In this document: in pieces, positions 8,667 to 16,899 of the stretch
Layout: each line of letters opens with the position of its first letter
Position numbering within the stretch: the stretch's first letter is position 1
Origin: Glaciecola sp. UBA2563
GTDB lineage: Bacteria > Pseudomonadota > Gammaproteobacteria > Enterobacterales > Alteromonadaceae
Assembly: GCA_002340325.1 (NCBI GenBank)
Contig: DDLV01000064.1
Span: 1-38,025, forward strand
Reading direction: 5' to 3'
Length of the DNA stretch: 38,025 nt
Translations under genes and position numbers: made by a program
Notes under the pieces: generated by a model
The model's input: only the letters and a program-made list of their open reading frames with translations
Database searches by the model: none
What the model was told of the DNA's origin: nothing

Positions 8667-10160
8667 CTATCGTCTTTTCTTTGCGCGAGATTCATACCAG
8701 CGTCGACCTTCACTTGCCAACAATCCAATCGAGGACACTGGACCCCATGTGCCAGCTTGGTAGAATTCTGGTTCGTCACTGCTAGCATTCCATGCCTTTA
8801 TTATGCTATCGACCCATTTCCAGGCTTGCTCTACTTCATCCCGGCGAACAAACAACGCCTGATTGCCGATCATTACTTCAAGCAAAAGTTTTTCGTATGC
8901 ATCAGCAATTCGCTCATCCGCAAATTCTTCTGAAAAACTCAAATCTAACTTTGATTTTTGTAGATTCATTGCCCCTGAACTGGTTAAACCTGGCACTTTA
9001 TTCATGACAGTTACTTCAACGCCTTCCTCAGGTTGAAGTCTGATAACCAGTTTATTTGCAGGTAGGTTTTGGAAACTTTCAGTAAACAAGTTATGAGGTT
9101 GGGGTTTGAAATGAATGACAATTTCACTGGCTTTGGTTGGCATCCTTTTGCCCGTGCGCAAATAAAATGGCACACCGGCCCAGCGCCAGTTGTCCAATTC
9201 CACTTTTATTGCCACAAAGGTTTCGGTGCGACTGTTTTTGTTTGCATCAGGCTCTTCTAGATAGCCTGGCACTTCATTGCCCTCAACAAAACCTGCAGAG
9301 TATTGTCCGCGTACTGTTTTATCAGAAATGTTACTGCTGTTAATCGGCCGCAGTGCTTTTAGCACTTTCAGTTTTTCATCTCGAATACTGTCTGCATCCA
9401 AAACTGCTGGAGGCTCCATCGCGATAAGTGAAAGGATTTGCAAAAGGTGGTTTTGTACCATGTCACGCATTTGGCCCGCATCATCAAAATAACCCCAACG
9501 ACCTTCAATTCCAACACTTTCAGATACACTTATTTGAACATGATCAACACAGTCATGGTCCCAATTTGTCGCAAAGATGGAGTTAGCGAAACGCAGTGCG
9601 ATCAAGTTAAGGACAGTCTCTTTACCAAGGTAATGGTCAATTCGATAAATCTGTTTCTCATGAAAGTATTCTGCGACCTGATCATTTATTATTTTCGAAG
9701 AGGCCAAGTCGTGCCCAATTGGTTTTTCCAGTACTACCCGAACACTGTTATCAATTAAACTCGCAGCATGCATCCCTTTGCAGATATCACCAAAAATTGA
9801 AGGAGGTGTAGCAAAATAACACACCATTGTCCGTTCTTTATTGACCGTTCCACTGAGTGCGTTGTAAGCGTCGGGTTCAGTCATATCAATTTTTGTATAA
9901 CGTAACCGCGCTTTCATTTTTTGCCATGTTTCGTCGCAAAACTCTTCTTTCACAAATGTCTGTAAATTTTTAAGCACAAGTGTTTCAAAATCCTCTTGCG
10001 AATGGTCATGTCGCGCAACACCGTGCAATAAGGTGCCTTCGTGCAATAATTCCGCTTTTTCTAACTGATACAGAGCGGGTAGAAGTTTGCGTCTAGATAA
10101 ATCTCCTAACGCACCAAAAAGTACAAAATCTACAGGTTCATATTTTGAAGCTACTGGCAT
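8667..10160 (-). CDS. zwf: glucose-6-phosphate 1-dehydrogenase
   Basis: Zwf oxidises glucose 6-phosphate to 6-phosphogluconolactone, making NADPH. It is the entry to both the Entner-Doudoroff and pentose phosphate routes. The 497-aa protein has the dinucleotide-binding N-terminus VLFGALGDLSRRKLLPALYQL (about 13-33), VVLEKPIGHD, and the substrate and catalytic signature RIDHYLGKE (173-181). Further on are MRDMVQNHLLQILSLIAMEPP and PFYLRTGKRM. It heads the zwf-pgl-edd-glk-eda operon. An exact HexR-type palindrome ends 48 bp upstream of the start codon, so it is very likely controlled by the divergent hexR product. Confidence 0.98.
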   Translation of the reverse strand: MPVASKYEPVDFVLFGALGDLSRRKLLPALYQLEKAELLHEGTLLHGVARHDHSQEDFETLVLKNLQTFVKEEFCDETWQKMKARLRYTKIDMTEPDAYNALSGTVNKERTMVCYFATPPSIFGDICKGMHAASLIDNSVRVVLEKPIGHDLASSKIINDQVAEYFHEKQIYRIDHYLGKETVLNLIALRFANSIFATNWDHDCVDHVQISVSESVGIEGRWGYFDDAGQMRDMVQNHLLQILSLIAMEPPAVLDADSIRDEKLKVLKALRPINSSNISDKTVRGQYSAGFVEGNEVPGYLEEPDANKNSRTETFVAIKVELDNWRWAGVPFYLRTGKRMPTKASEIVIHFKPQPHNLFTESFQNLPANKLVIRLQPEEGVEVTVMNKVPGLTSSGAMNLQKSKLDLSFSEEFADERIADAYEKLLLEVMIGNQALFVRRDEVEQAWKWVDSIIKAWNASSDEPEFYQAGTWGPVSSIGLLASEGRRWYESRAKKRR

Positions 10161-10207
10161 GAGTGTTCGTCGTTAGTCGCCGATGATTCGTAATAGTATT
10201 CTATAAA

Positions 10208-10222
10208 TGTAGTAAAATTACA
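10208..10222. promoter_or_regulatory. HexR operator upstream of zwf operon
   Basis: TGTAGTAAAATTACA fits the HexR consensus TGTARTWWWWTTACA at all 15 positions and sits 47 bp upstream of the zwf ATG in the zwf/hexR divergent region. The site would overlap or lie next to any minus-strand zwf promoter, which suits repression relieved by KDPG, as known for HexR in Shewanella and pseudomonads. The consensus is quoted from memory. Confidence 0.8.
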
Positions 10223-10427
10223 AATTAATTATTGTTTTTTCACAACGCATTCCAATGGAGATTACATTCTTGTTTTATTTGATATTTTCACGTTATACGC
10301 CGTTAAAATCGACTTTCCTGATTATTCATTTGATAATAAAAAGATGCTGTTCTTGAATGATTACGCAAGTAATTTTCATGTATTTTGTATATCTTTTACA
10401 CATTTAATGACAAACCTTTCTTTTGTT

Positions 10428-10442
10428 AGTAATATTGTTACA
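10428..10442. promoter_or_regulatory. second candidate HexR operator, in front of hexR
   Basis: AGTAATATTGTTACA matches the HexR-type palindrome at 13 of 15 positions, with a perfect right half-site. It lies 63 bp before the hexR ATG, where an autoregulatory site would be expected. A still weaker TGTA-N7-TACA element lies at 10386-10400. Both are in AT-rich DNA, so chance matches are possible. Confidence 0.45.
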
Positions 10443-10505
10443 GCTAGCGCTTGTAGTGCGCGGCATTCTTCGGAAAGGTTTGAAAATCAACAACAGAGGG
10501 CGAAC

Positions 10506-11354
10506 ATGAACATTCTTGAAAAGATCTCATTGGATATGGATGAGTTCAGTAAGTCAGAAAAGAAAGTCGCCGAGGTCATTCTAGAAGATCCGCAGATTGC
10601 GATTCATTCGAGTATTGCAACCCTCGCTAAAATGGCAAGTGTAAGCGAGCCGACTGTGAATCGATTTTGTCGGCGACTGGATACCAAGGGATATCCAGAT
10701 TTTAAATTACACCTGGCGCAAAGCCTTGCTAATGGCACACCCTATGTAAATCGTCACGTAGACGAATTCGACGGCCCAAACGAGTACACGAATAAAATCT
10801 TTGAATCTACCATGGCGGCCCTCGAAGTCGCGCGTCAATCAATTGATATCACGATGGTAAATCGGGTGGTTGATCTGCTGACCCAGGCGCGCAACATTTC
10901 TTTTTTTGGCTTGGGTGCATCTGCCTCAGTCTGTAAAGATGCGGTGAATAAATTTTTCCGATTTAACGTGCCAATTGTGCATTTTGATGACATTGTTATG
11001 CAGCGTATGAGCTGTATGAATAGCACGGAAGGTGATGTGGTTATTTTTATTTCCCATACCGGCCGTACCAAAAGCCTGGTAGACATTGCAAACATCGCAA
11101 GGGAAAACGACGCAACGGTCATCGGGATAACATCTGAGGGAAGCCCGCTAGCAAAAGCATGTAACTATGTACTCTCCCTTTCTGTTCCCGAGGATACCGA
11201 CTTGTACATGCCAATGGCGTCTAGAATTGCGCAACTGACATTAATAGACGTGCTTGCCACAGGTTTCACACTTCGAAGAGGCAACAAGTTTCGGGAAAAT
11301 CTAAAACGCGTGAAAGATACCTTACGCGGCTCCCGTTTTAATCGTCAGGAATAA
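10506..11354 (+). CDS. hexR: HexR, RpiR/MurR-family regulator of central carbon metabolism
   Basis: HexR is a DNA-binding repressor/activator whose ligand is KDPG, the Edd product. The 282-aa protein has an N-terminal RpiR-type helix-turn-helix (about 1-77; SIATLAKMASVSEPTVNRFCRRLDTKGYPDFKLHLA) and a C-terminal SIS sugar-phosphate domain (about 125-250; FFGLGASASVCKDAVNKFFRFN, ISHTGRTKSLVDIA). It closely follows E. coli HexR over its whole length. The frame is open back to 10344, but the ATG at 10506 has GAGGG 5 nt upstream and matches the family start (MNILEKI). It is divergent from the zwf operon it presumably controls and lies 89 bp before pykA on the same strand. Confidence 0.97.
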   Translation: MNILEKISLDMDEFSKSEKKVAEVILEDPQIAIHSSIATLAKMASVSEPTVNRFCRRLDTKGYPDFKLHLAQSLANGTPYVNRHVDEFDGPNEYTNKIFESTMAALEVARQSIDITMVNRVVDLLTQARNISFFGLGASASVCKDAVNKFFRFNVPIVHFDDIVMQRMSCMNSTEGDVVIFISHTGRTKSLVDIANIARENDATVIGITSEGSPLAKACNYVLSLSVPEDTDLYMPMASRIAQLTLIDVLATGFTLRRGNKFRENLKRVKDTLRGSRFNRQE

Positions 11355-11443
11355 ATACTCGCTAGGGTAAAGAGTTATTCATAAGCTATTGCGCGCACTC
11401 AAGCATAGAGTGCATTGAAAGATGACAACAGGACACCACTAAA

Positions 11444-12880
11444 ATGACACGTCGCACCAAAATACTTGCAACGCTAGGCCCGGCAACAAACTCTTCAGAA
11501 AAAATAGAAGCGCTTATTAAAGCGGGCGCTAATTGTTTCAGAATGAACTTTTCACACGGAACCGCTGAGGAGCACATAGACAGATGTCAGCGCGTACGCG
11601 CTGCTGCTGAAAAACTGGGAAAACATGTGGCTATTCTTGGCGACTTACAGGGACCCAAAATCCGCGTGTCCCGGTTCAAAAACGATAAAGTGATGCTCGA
11701 AAATGGACAATCGTTCATTCTTGACGCCGAAATGGACAAAGACGACGGCGATGAACATCAGGTAGGGATTGATTATAAAGAGTTACCAGATGATGTGAGT
11801 GAAGGCGACATTTTGCTACTCGATGACGGTAGAATTCAGTTAAAGGTTATCTCGGTAGAGGGAAGAAAAGTCATCACTGACGTCATTATTGGCGGTAAGC
11901 TGAGCAATAACAAAGGCATAAATCGACAAGGAGGTGGGCTTTCTGCCAATGCGCTAACTGAGAAAGATAAGCAAGATATAAAAACAGCTGCTGCTATGGG
12001 TGTAAACTTTCTTGCCGTTTCGTTCCCCCGCTCAGGTGAAGACTTACACTATGCTAGAAAACTAGCAACAGAGGCAGGATTTGAGGTTCGAATTTGCGCA
12101 AAAGTAGAACGCGCGGAAACGGTTGCTAGTGATGAAGCAATCGATGATATTATTAGTGCGTCTGACGTAGTGATGGTAGCACGAGGTGATTTGGGTGTTG
12201 AAATTGGCGATGCGGAACTTGTCGGCGTGCAAAAGAAACTTATTGCCAGATCGCGTCAACTAAATAAAGTGGTCATTACCGCAACCCAAATGATGGAATC
12301 AATGATCGATAACCCAATGCCAACGCGAGCAGAAGTTATGGACGTTGCTAATGCCGTCTTGGACGGCACAGATGCGGTCATGTTATCAGCAGAAACAGCG
12401 GCGGGTTCTTTTCCAATTGAAACTGTTAAGGCAATGGCGAGAGTGTGCGAGGGTGCTGAAACACATCCTAGTGTTCGCATTAGTAAGCATCGCGTTTCGG
12501 AAAATTTTAATGAAGTGAGCGAAGCTATCGCGATGTCAGCAGTCTATGCTGCCAATCACCTCTCCGGAATTAAAGCGATTGTGGGATTGACTGAGAGTGG
12601 TTACACGCCAAAACTCATGTCTCGTATTTCAACATCATTACCGATTTTTGCGCTTTCCAAACATGAAAGAACATTGAGTCTAATGTCGTTATACAGAGGC
12701 GTGGTTCCGCTCTATTTTAATACATCTGCAAGCGCGCCAGGCGAAATAACGAAGGACGTAGTAACCACGCTAGAAGCCTCAGGCCTTCTAAGTACTGGCG
12801 ATAAATTTATCCTCACATATGGTGATACAATGTACACAACCGGGGCGACCAATACGTGTAAAGTAGTCACAATAATGTAG
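11444..12880 (+). CDS. pykA: pyruvate kinase, PykA type
   Basis: Pyruvate kinase transfers phosphate from PEP to ADP, yielding pyruvate and ATP. The 478-aa protein is collinear with E. coli PykA (480 aa) rather than the Fbp-activated PykF. Visible signatures are RTKILATLGPAT, MNFSHG, GDLQGPKIRVSRF, SNNKGINRQGGGLSA, ICAKVERAE with the catalytic Lys220, MVARGDLGVEIG (244-255), ITATQMMESM and PMPTRAEVMDVANAVLDGTDAVMLSAETAAG. The C-terminal allosteric domain is intact. It follows hexR by 89 bp without a clear terminator, so read-through from hexR is possible. I see no separate HexR-like site in that gap. Confidence 0.97.
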   Translation: MTRRTKILATLGPATNSSEKIEALIKAGANCFRMNFSHGTAEEHIDRCQRVRAAAEKLGKHVAILGDLQGPKIRVSRFKNDKVMLENGQSFILDAEMDKDDGDEHQVGIDYKELPDDVSEGDILLLDDGRIQLKVISVEGRKVITDVIIGGKLSNNKGINRQGGGLSANALTEKDKQDIKTAAAMGVNFLAVSFPRSGEDLHYARKLATEAGFEVRICAKVERAETVASDEAIDDIISASDVVMVARGDLGVEIGDAELVGVQKKLIARSRQLNKVVITATQMMESMIDNPMPTRAEVMDVANAVLDGTDAVMLSAETAAGSFPIETVKAMARVCEGAETHPSVRISKHRVSENFNEVSEAIAMSAVYAANHLSGIKAIVGLTESGYTPKLMSRISTSLPIFALSKHERTLSLMSLYRGVVPLYFNTSASAPGEITKDVVTTLEASGLLSTGDKFILTYGDTMYTTGATNTCKVVTIM

Positions 12881-12881
12881 T

Positions 12882-12942
12882 TTAATGACGTCATTAATAA
12901 CATTCATCAGGTGAATCTCACCGTTTAATTAACGTTAATTAA
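12882..12942. repeat. run of three palindromes downstream of pykA
   Basis: Two perfect DNA palindromes, TTAATGACGTCATTAA (12882-12897) and TTAATTAACGTTAATTAA (12925-12942), flank a short hairpin GGTGA-atc-TCACC (12910-12922). None is followed by a clean T-run, so this is not a standard terminator. The rest of the interval to 13121 is AT-rich, and I recognise no gene in it. Confidence 0.55.
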
Positions 12943-13121
12943 CCATAAACTTTTAAGGGTTATTCTGCTCTATTTTCTTAATTAAAATCAATCGCATAAG
13001 TTTTCGCATCAGCTGGTAACAATATCATATTCAGTTTTCAGGATGCATTAGCTCTAAACTAATATGAGACTTTGGTCGTTAATACCGTAACGTTGGTAAA
13101 TTTTTTGCTAGGCGGTTATTG

Positions 13122-13886
13122 ATGATAAGAAAACTACTCTCAGCAATACTACTTTTTGCAACCTATTCTGCTGTTTACGCTGACAGTCGTCAATATACTG
13201 ACGACGAACGCAGTGTATTGGCAGAAACCGCATTATTTTTAGAAAACTGGCAACGTCGTTTAGTGTCTTATGCCGAAAATTCAGAGCAACTCAATACCGC
13301 TGAGATTATTCAAACCACATCTATTCGCATTTCAAACGAACTCACACTTCCGTCTATCGCCTACGCATTTCATGAATCTAATAGAGAAATTTTAATTTCC
13401 GATGAGTACATTTTAGCTGTCAATGCCTACGCGCCACTTATCGAAGCGTATTTCAGTGAGCATCTGCAAGACACGACTGAATATGAAGAGACTTTTCCAT
13501 TTTATAAATTAGCGCTTCTCGATGTTCTCTTCCATGAGATGGGTCATCACGCAACAGATGCAATGTATTCAAGTAATGCCTCTCGATATCGAGTCGCTAA
13601 AGCAGAGAAGGAAGCTGAAAATTGGTCATACAATCAGAAGCTGGATTTTGGAATTGACAAATATGAATTAGGTAGAATCATTTCGCTATTTTCTGTCCTC
13701 GCCTATCATTCGAGTATGCCAAATACTGATAGTGATAATTATCGATGGCAACGAGCAGTACTTGAAAGTAGCGCTCATCAAGCGTGCTTTATGTCAAGCT
13801 CGCATCTCTCCACAAAGCTTTGCAATCCGCTGAGCAACGATGGAGTAATCGGCGATAATATTCTGACCGTACTTGCGGCGGATTAG
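13122..13886 (+). CDS. exported protein with HExxH motif, putative zinc metallopeptidase
   Basis: I do not recognise a named family with confidence. The 254-aa product starts with a clear signal peptide (MIRKLLSAILLFATYSAVYA, cleavage probably after VYA at 20), so it should be periplasmic or secreted. Residues 138-143 read HEMGHH, an HExxH zinc motif within a predicted helix (LALLDVLFHEMGHHATDAMY). Glu164 in AEKEAE lies 22 residues later and could be the third ligand, as in gluzincins. Cys222 and Cys234 could form a disulfide. The resemblance to DUF4344-type putative metallopeptidases is only by motif. A TTG at 13119 precedes the ATG, but AGGCGG upstream supports the ATG at 13122. It appears monocistronic, convergent with the nitroreductase gene. 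Confidence 0.75.
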   Translation: MIRKLLSAILLFATYSAVYADSRQYTDDERSVLAETALFLENWQRRLVSYAENSEQLNTAEIIQTTSIRISNELTLPSIAYAFHESNREILISDEYILAVNAYAPLIEAYFSEHLQDTTEYEETFPFYKLALLDVLFHEMGHHATDAMYSSNASRYRVAKAEKEAENWSYNQKLDFGIDKYELGRIISLFSVLAYHSSMPNTDSDNYRWQRAVLESSAHQACFMSSSHLSTKLCNPLSNDGVIGDNILTVLAAD

Positions 13887-13902
13887 CACCTTTTCTTGCA
13901 TC

Positions 13903-14454
13903 TCACTGCCAGACATCGACAAAATCGGCAGTATTTTTCTCAGGTTTTTTTATCGCTTTTAGTGGTGACGTACCCAGATACAAAAATCCGATGATCTCAT
14001 CTTCATGCGCTAATCCAAGTGATTGCTTTACGTGTTTATCTAGCGCATAGCTCCCCGTTCTCCAGATGGAATCAAATCCCAACGCCTTTGCTGCAAGTTG
14101 AACATCGTGCAAAGCACAAGCAGCTGAACATATTTGCTCTACTCTGGGCACACCTTCTTTTTCGGTGTATTTGCAAATACCAATAACCACCATAGGCGCG
14201 CGCTTTGGCAATTGTGAAGCTCTATCAATAAAGGTTTGCTCAGCTCCCTTCTCCACCGCTGCCTGTACAAAAATTTCACCCAGTTTGTCTAAACCTTGCT
14301 CCTTACACACAATAAATTTCCAGGGCGTAAGCTGTTTGTGGTCAGGTGCGCGCAATCCTGCCTGCAATATCTGCTCTAAGTCATTGCCCTCTGGCGCTGG
14401 TAATTGTAAACGAGGCTGAGAACTGCGATTTAATAAAAGGTCAATTGCTTGCAT
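13903..14454 (-). CDS. ydjA: YdjA-type NAD(P)H nitroreductase family protein
   Basis: A 183-aa FMN-dependent oxidoreductase of the nitroreductase superfamily, close to E. coli YdjA in length and layout. Shared features are LLLNRSSQPRL at the N-terminus (FMN phosphate contact region), ILQAGLRAPDHKQLTPWKFIV, the central RAPMVVIGICKYTEKEGVPRVEQ, the hydrophobic AALHDVQLAAKALGFDSIWRTG, and the C-terminal DEIIGFLYLGTSPLK. YdjA proteins are small, minimal nitroreductases whose physiological substrate is not settled. The gene is divergent from sppA, as in E. coli, and separated from it here by a 441-bp region holding an inverted-repeat element. Confidence 0.9.
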   Translation of the reverse strand: MQAIDLLLNRSSQPRLQLPAPEGNDLEQILQAGLRAPDHKQLTPWKFIVCKEQGLDKLGEIFVQAAVEKGAEQTFIDRASQLPKRAPMVVIGICKYTEKEGVPRVEQICSAACALHDVQLAAKALGFDSIWRTGSYALDKHVKQSLGLAHEDEIIGFLYLGTSPLKAIKKPEKNTADFVDVWQ

Positions 14455-14522
14455 GGTTTTCCTACTTTGTTAACAAGGCAGAGATTATATTTTTCGTTAA
14501 ATTTGGAATCGCTTAATGCAAT

Positions 14523-14619
14523 GGACGGTATGCCAAAATAAAGCCGCTGCGAGCACCTCCATGTGGCGCTTGGCAAAAAACATCCATGCTTTTTGACACT
14601 TTATTTTGGCATACCGTCC
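14523..14619. repeat. 97-bp palindromic element with 21-bp perfect inverted ends
   Basis: The left arm 14523-14543 (starting GGACGGTATGCC) and right arm 14599-14619 (ending GGCATACCGTCC) are exact reverse complements over 21 bp and enclose 55 bp. Inside is a second, weaker palindrome: CAAAAA (14574-14579) pairing with TTTTTG (14590-14595) around CATCCATG. It lies between divergent genes, so it is not in terminator position. It looks like a MITE- or REP-type unit; no transposase gene or clear target-site duplication is visible. The rest of 14455-14895 holds no gene that I can support. Confidence 0.65.
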
Positions 14620-14895
14620 TATACATACGCTAACTTCAAAATTAAACTAAAACCGTATTCCCGGCCTTGCTTTGTTGATGAGTGATCTTTTATGACCAAA
14701 AAAACAAATAAACATTGTTTAAAGAATACACTTTTCTAAACTTTGTACGTTAAACCATCACAACGCGCTCATCTTTTTGTCATTTTGTTTTCAACCTGTC
14801 ACATTGCTTCGTTGAAACATATTTTTACAAATCGCAATTTTGATTTACTCGGCGTTTTTGGTAGTTTATGCGGATCTTAATATAGGGGTTATAGA

Positions 14896-16761
14896 ATGTC
14901 TGGAAACCGAAGTATAACGAAAACTATTTTCGTTGGCTTATGGAATGCGCTGAACTTTAGTCGTCGTTTAGTATTGAATATATTGTTTGTCATAATTGTA
15001 GTCGGATTGATCGTAGTAATCTCTTCCGCTGACGATGGCAAGGTAAAAGTTAGCGACAGTAGCGCGTTAATCCTAAATTTATCGGGAAATCTTGTCGTTG
15101 AGAAAACCTTTGTTGACCCTGTCGACGCATTTATGCAGGAGGCTACAGGACAGGATAGTGGACCAAAGGAGATTTTAGTCCGTGATCTCGTAAAGGTAAT
15201 TAATAATGCAAAAGTTGATAAACGTATAGAAGCGCTAATACTAGATTTAGAAAATTTTAATGGCGGCGGCTTAGACAAGCTAAAGCTGGTCGCTGATGCA
15301 ATTCAAGATTTCAAATCAGACGGCAAGCCAGTTTATGCAATTGGTGATTATTACACCCGAAATCAATACTTATTAGCCGTTCAGGCAGACAACATATATC
15401 TGCATCCAATGGGAGGTATGATTTTAGAAGGCTATTCACGCTACGGGAACTACTTTGCCGAAGCCTTAGAAAAAATCAAAGCAAGCACTCATGTATTTAA
15501 AGTAGGTAAATTTAAATCCGCTGTTGAGCCATACACGAGAAACGACATGTCGCCTGAGGCAAAAGAAGCAAACATCGCTTGGTTAAATGGTCTATGGGAG
15601 CAATATAAAGCAGAGATCGTCGAACAGAGAGACTTCGATTTGGATAACTTTGACGAGACGTTTGCGTCTGTTATCACCAAGTTTGAAAATGTAGATGGTG
15701 ATTTTGCGCAATACGCCTTACAAAATGGTTGGATAGACGGTTTGAGAACGCGTGAAGAATTTCGCAATGAAATGAAAGAACTTCTCGGTGAAGGTACTGG
15801 CGATAACCCTTATAACTATGTTTCCTTTGGCGGATACTTAGACTTGATTACGCCTGATTTTGTGCTTCCTCCGCCAGCAGGAGACAAGGTAGCAATCATT
15901 GTAGCTAAGGGGACAATATTAGATGGCACTCAAAAAGCAGGCACTATTGGCGGCGACTCGACGGCGAAACTGTTGAGAGAAGCAAGAAATAACGATGAAG
16001 TCAAAGCAGTTGTACTTCAAGTTGATTCTGGCGGTGGTAGTGCATTCGCCTCAGAGGTTATTAGACGTGAAGTTGTCCTGTTAAAAGAAGCAGGTAAACC
16101 TGTCGTGGCGTCCATGGGAAGTGTTGCCGCATCTGGCGGGTATTGGATATCTGCAAGTGCAGACCACATCGTAGCAGAGCCATCGACTATCACTGGTTCA
16201 ATTGGTATTTTTGGAATGTTCACAACGTTTGAACGCTCTTTCAACTACCTTGGTATTTATGCCGACGGGGTTGCAACAAATGAGCTTAGCGGTATTGCAC
16301 CAGACAGACCGCTCAAAGACGGATACGCACAGCTTATTCAAATGAACATAGAGCATGGATACGACCAATTTATTTCACTGGTTGCTGGTGCAAGAGACAT
16401 GACCAAAGAAGCGGTTAATGAAATTGCGCAAGGCCGCGTGTGGATTGGCACACAAGCGCTTGAAATCGGCCTGGTAGATGAACTGGGCGACCTTGACACA
16501 GCGGTGAATAAAGCAGCTGAACTTGCCAAACTTGACAGTTTTAAGACCTTTTATGTAACGCCTAAGTTATCTGAGCGAGAACAGTTGTTACAAGAGATAT
16601 TTAAAACTGCTGCAAATTTCGTCGGCGAGAACGGTTTAAACGTCAAGCAAAGTCCTATCATGGAGCTTGCTAACAAAATGGAAAAACAAGTGGAATTGAT
16701 AACTACACTTAATGATCCAAGAGCAACATATGCGCTTTGCGATGTGTGCGATATATACTAA
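14896..16761 (+). CDS. sppA: signal peptide peptidase SppA, 67K type (protease IV)
   Basis: SppA is an inner-membrane serine protease with its active site in the periplasm that degrades cleaved signal peptides. The 621-aa protein is the long, duplicated-domain form. There is one N-terminal membrane segment (about 25-44; VLNILFVIIVVGLIVVIS), a first S49-like domain carrying the general-base Lys207 in KFKSAVEPY, and a second domain with DSGGGSAFASEVI and the nucleophile Ser413 in SVAASGGYWISA. The start has AGGGG 8 nt upstream. A Ser/Lys dyad split between two domains is the known arrangement. It is divergent from ydjA and followed by a long hairpin. Confidence 0.96.
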   Translation: MSGNRSITKTIFVGLWNALNFSRRLVLNILFVIIVVGLIVVISSADDGKVKVSDSSALILNLSGNLVVEKTFVDPVDAFMQEATGQDSGPKEILVRDLVKVINNAKVDKRIEALILDLENFNGGGLDKLKLVADAIQDFKSDGKPVYAIGDYYTRNQYLLAVQADNIYLHPMGGMILEGYSRYGNYFAEALEKIKASTHVFKVGKFKSAVEPYTRNDMSPEAKEANIAWLNGLWEQYKAEIVEQRDFDLDNFDETFASVITKFENVDGDFAQYALQNGWIDGLRTREEFRNEMKELLGEGTGDNPYNYVSFGGYLDLITPDFVLPPPAGDKVAIIVAKGTILDGTQKAGTIGGDSTAKLLREARNNDEVKAVVLQVDSGGGSAFASEVIRREVVLLKEAGKPVVASMGSVAASGGYWISASADHIVAEPSTITGSIGIFGMFTTFERSFNYLGIYADGVATNELSGIAPDRPLKDGYAQLIQMNIEHGYDQFISLVAGARDMTKEAVNEIAQGRVWIGTQALEIGLVDELGDLDTAVNKAAELAKLDSFKTFYVTPKLSEREQLLQEIFKTAANFVGENGLNVKQSPIMELANKMEKQVELITTLNDPRATYALCDVCDIY

Positions 16762-16778
16762 TTTGTAGCTTCTGATGA

Positions 16779-16815
16779 TGACATGTTGAGAATACAGTGT
16801 TTTCTCAACATGTCA
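16779..16815 (+). terminator. long hairpin after sppA, possible terminator
   Basis: A 14-bp perfect inverted repeat (TGACATGTTGAGAA / TTCTCAACATGTCA) with a 9-nt loop begins 17 nt after the sppA stop. No T-run follows, so it may instead stabilise the sppA mRNA 3' end or act as a weak terminator. Confidence 0.5.
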
Positions 16816-16899
16816 GATAGCGTTTATGGGGCATTACTTGTATTTGTAGAAACAAATCGTAGAAGTACACGCACTTAAGAAAGAACTGATTTCACCAAT

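Noticed and set aside
10344..10505. In-frame upstream extension of hexR (54 codons)
   Set aside because: The ATG at 10506 has a good GAGGG site and matches the family N-terminus; the extension covers the operator region and has no similarity to HexR.
14692..14739. 15-codon open frame (MTKKTNKHCLKN...) between ydjA and sppA
   Set aside because: No ribosome site, very AT-rich, and far from the sppA start; no reason to treat it as a leader peptide.
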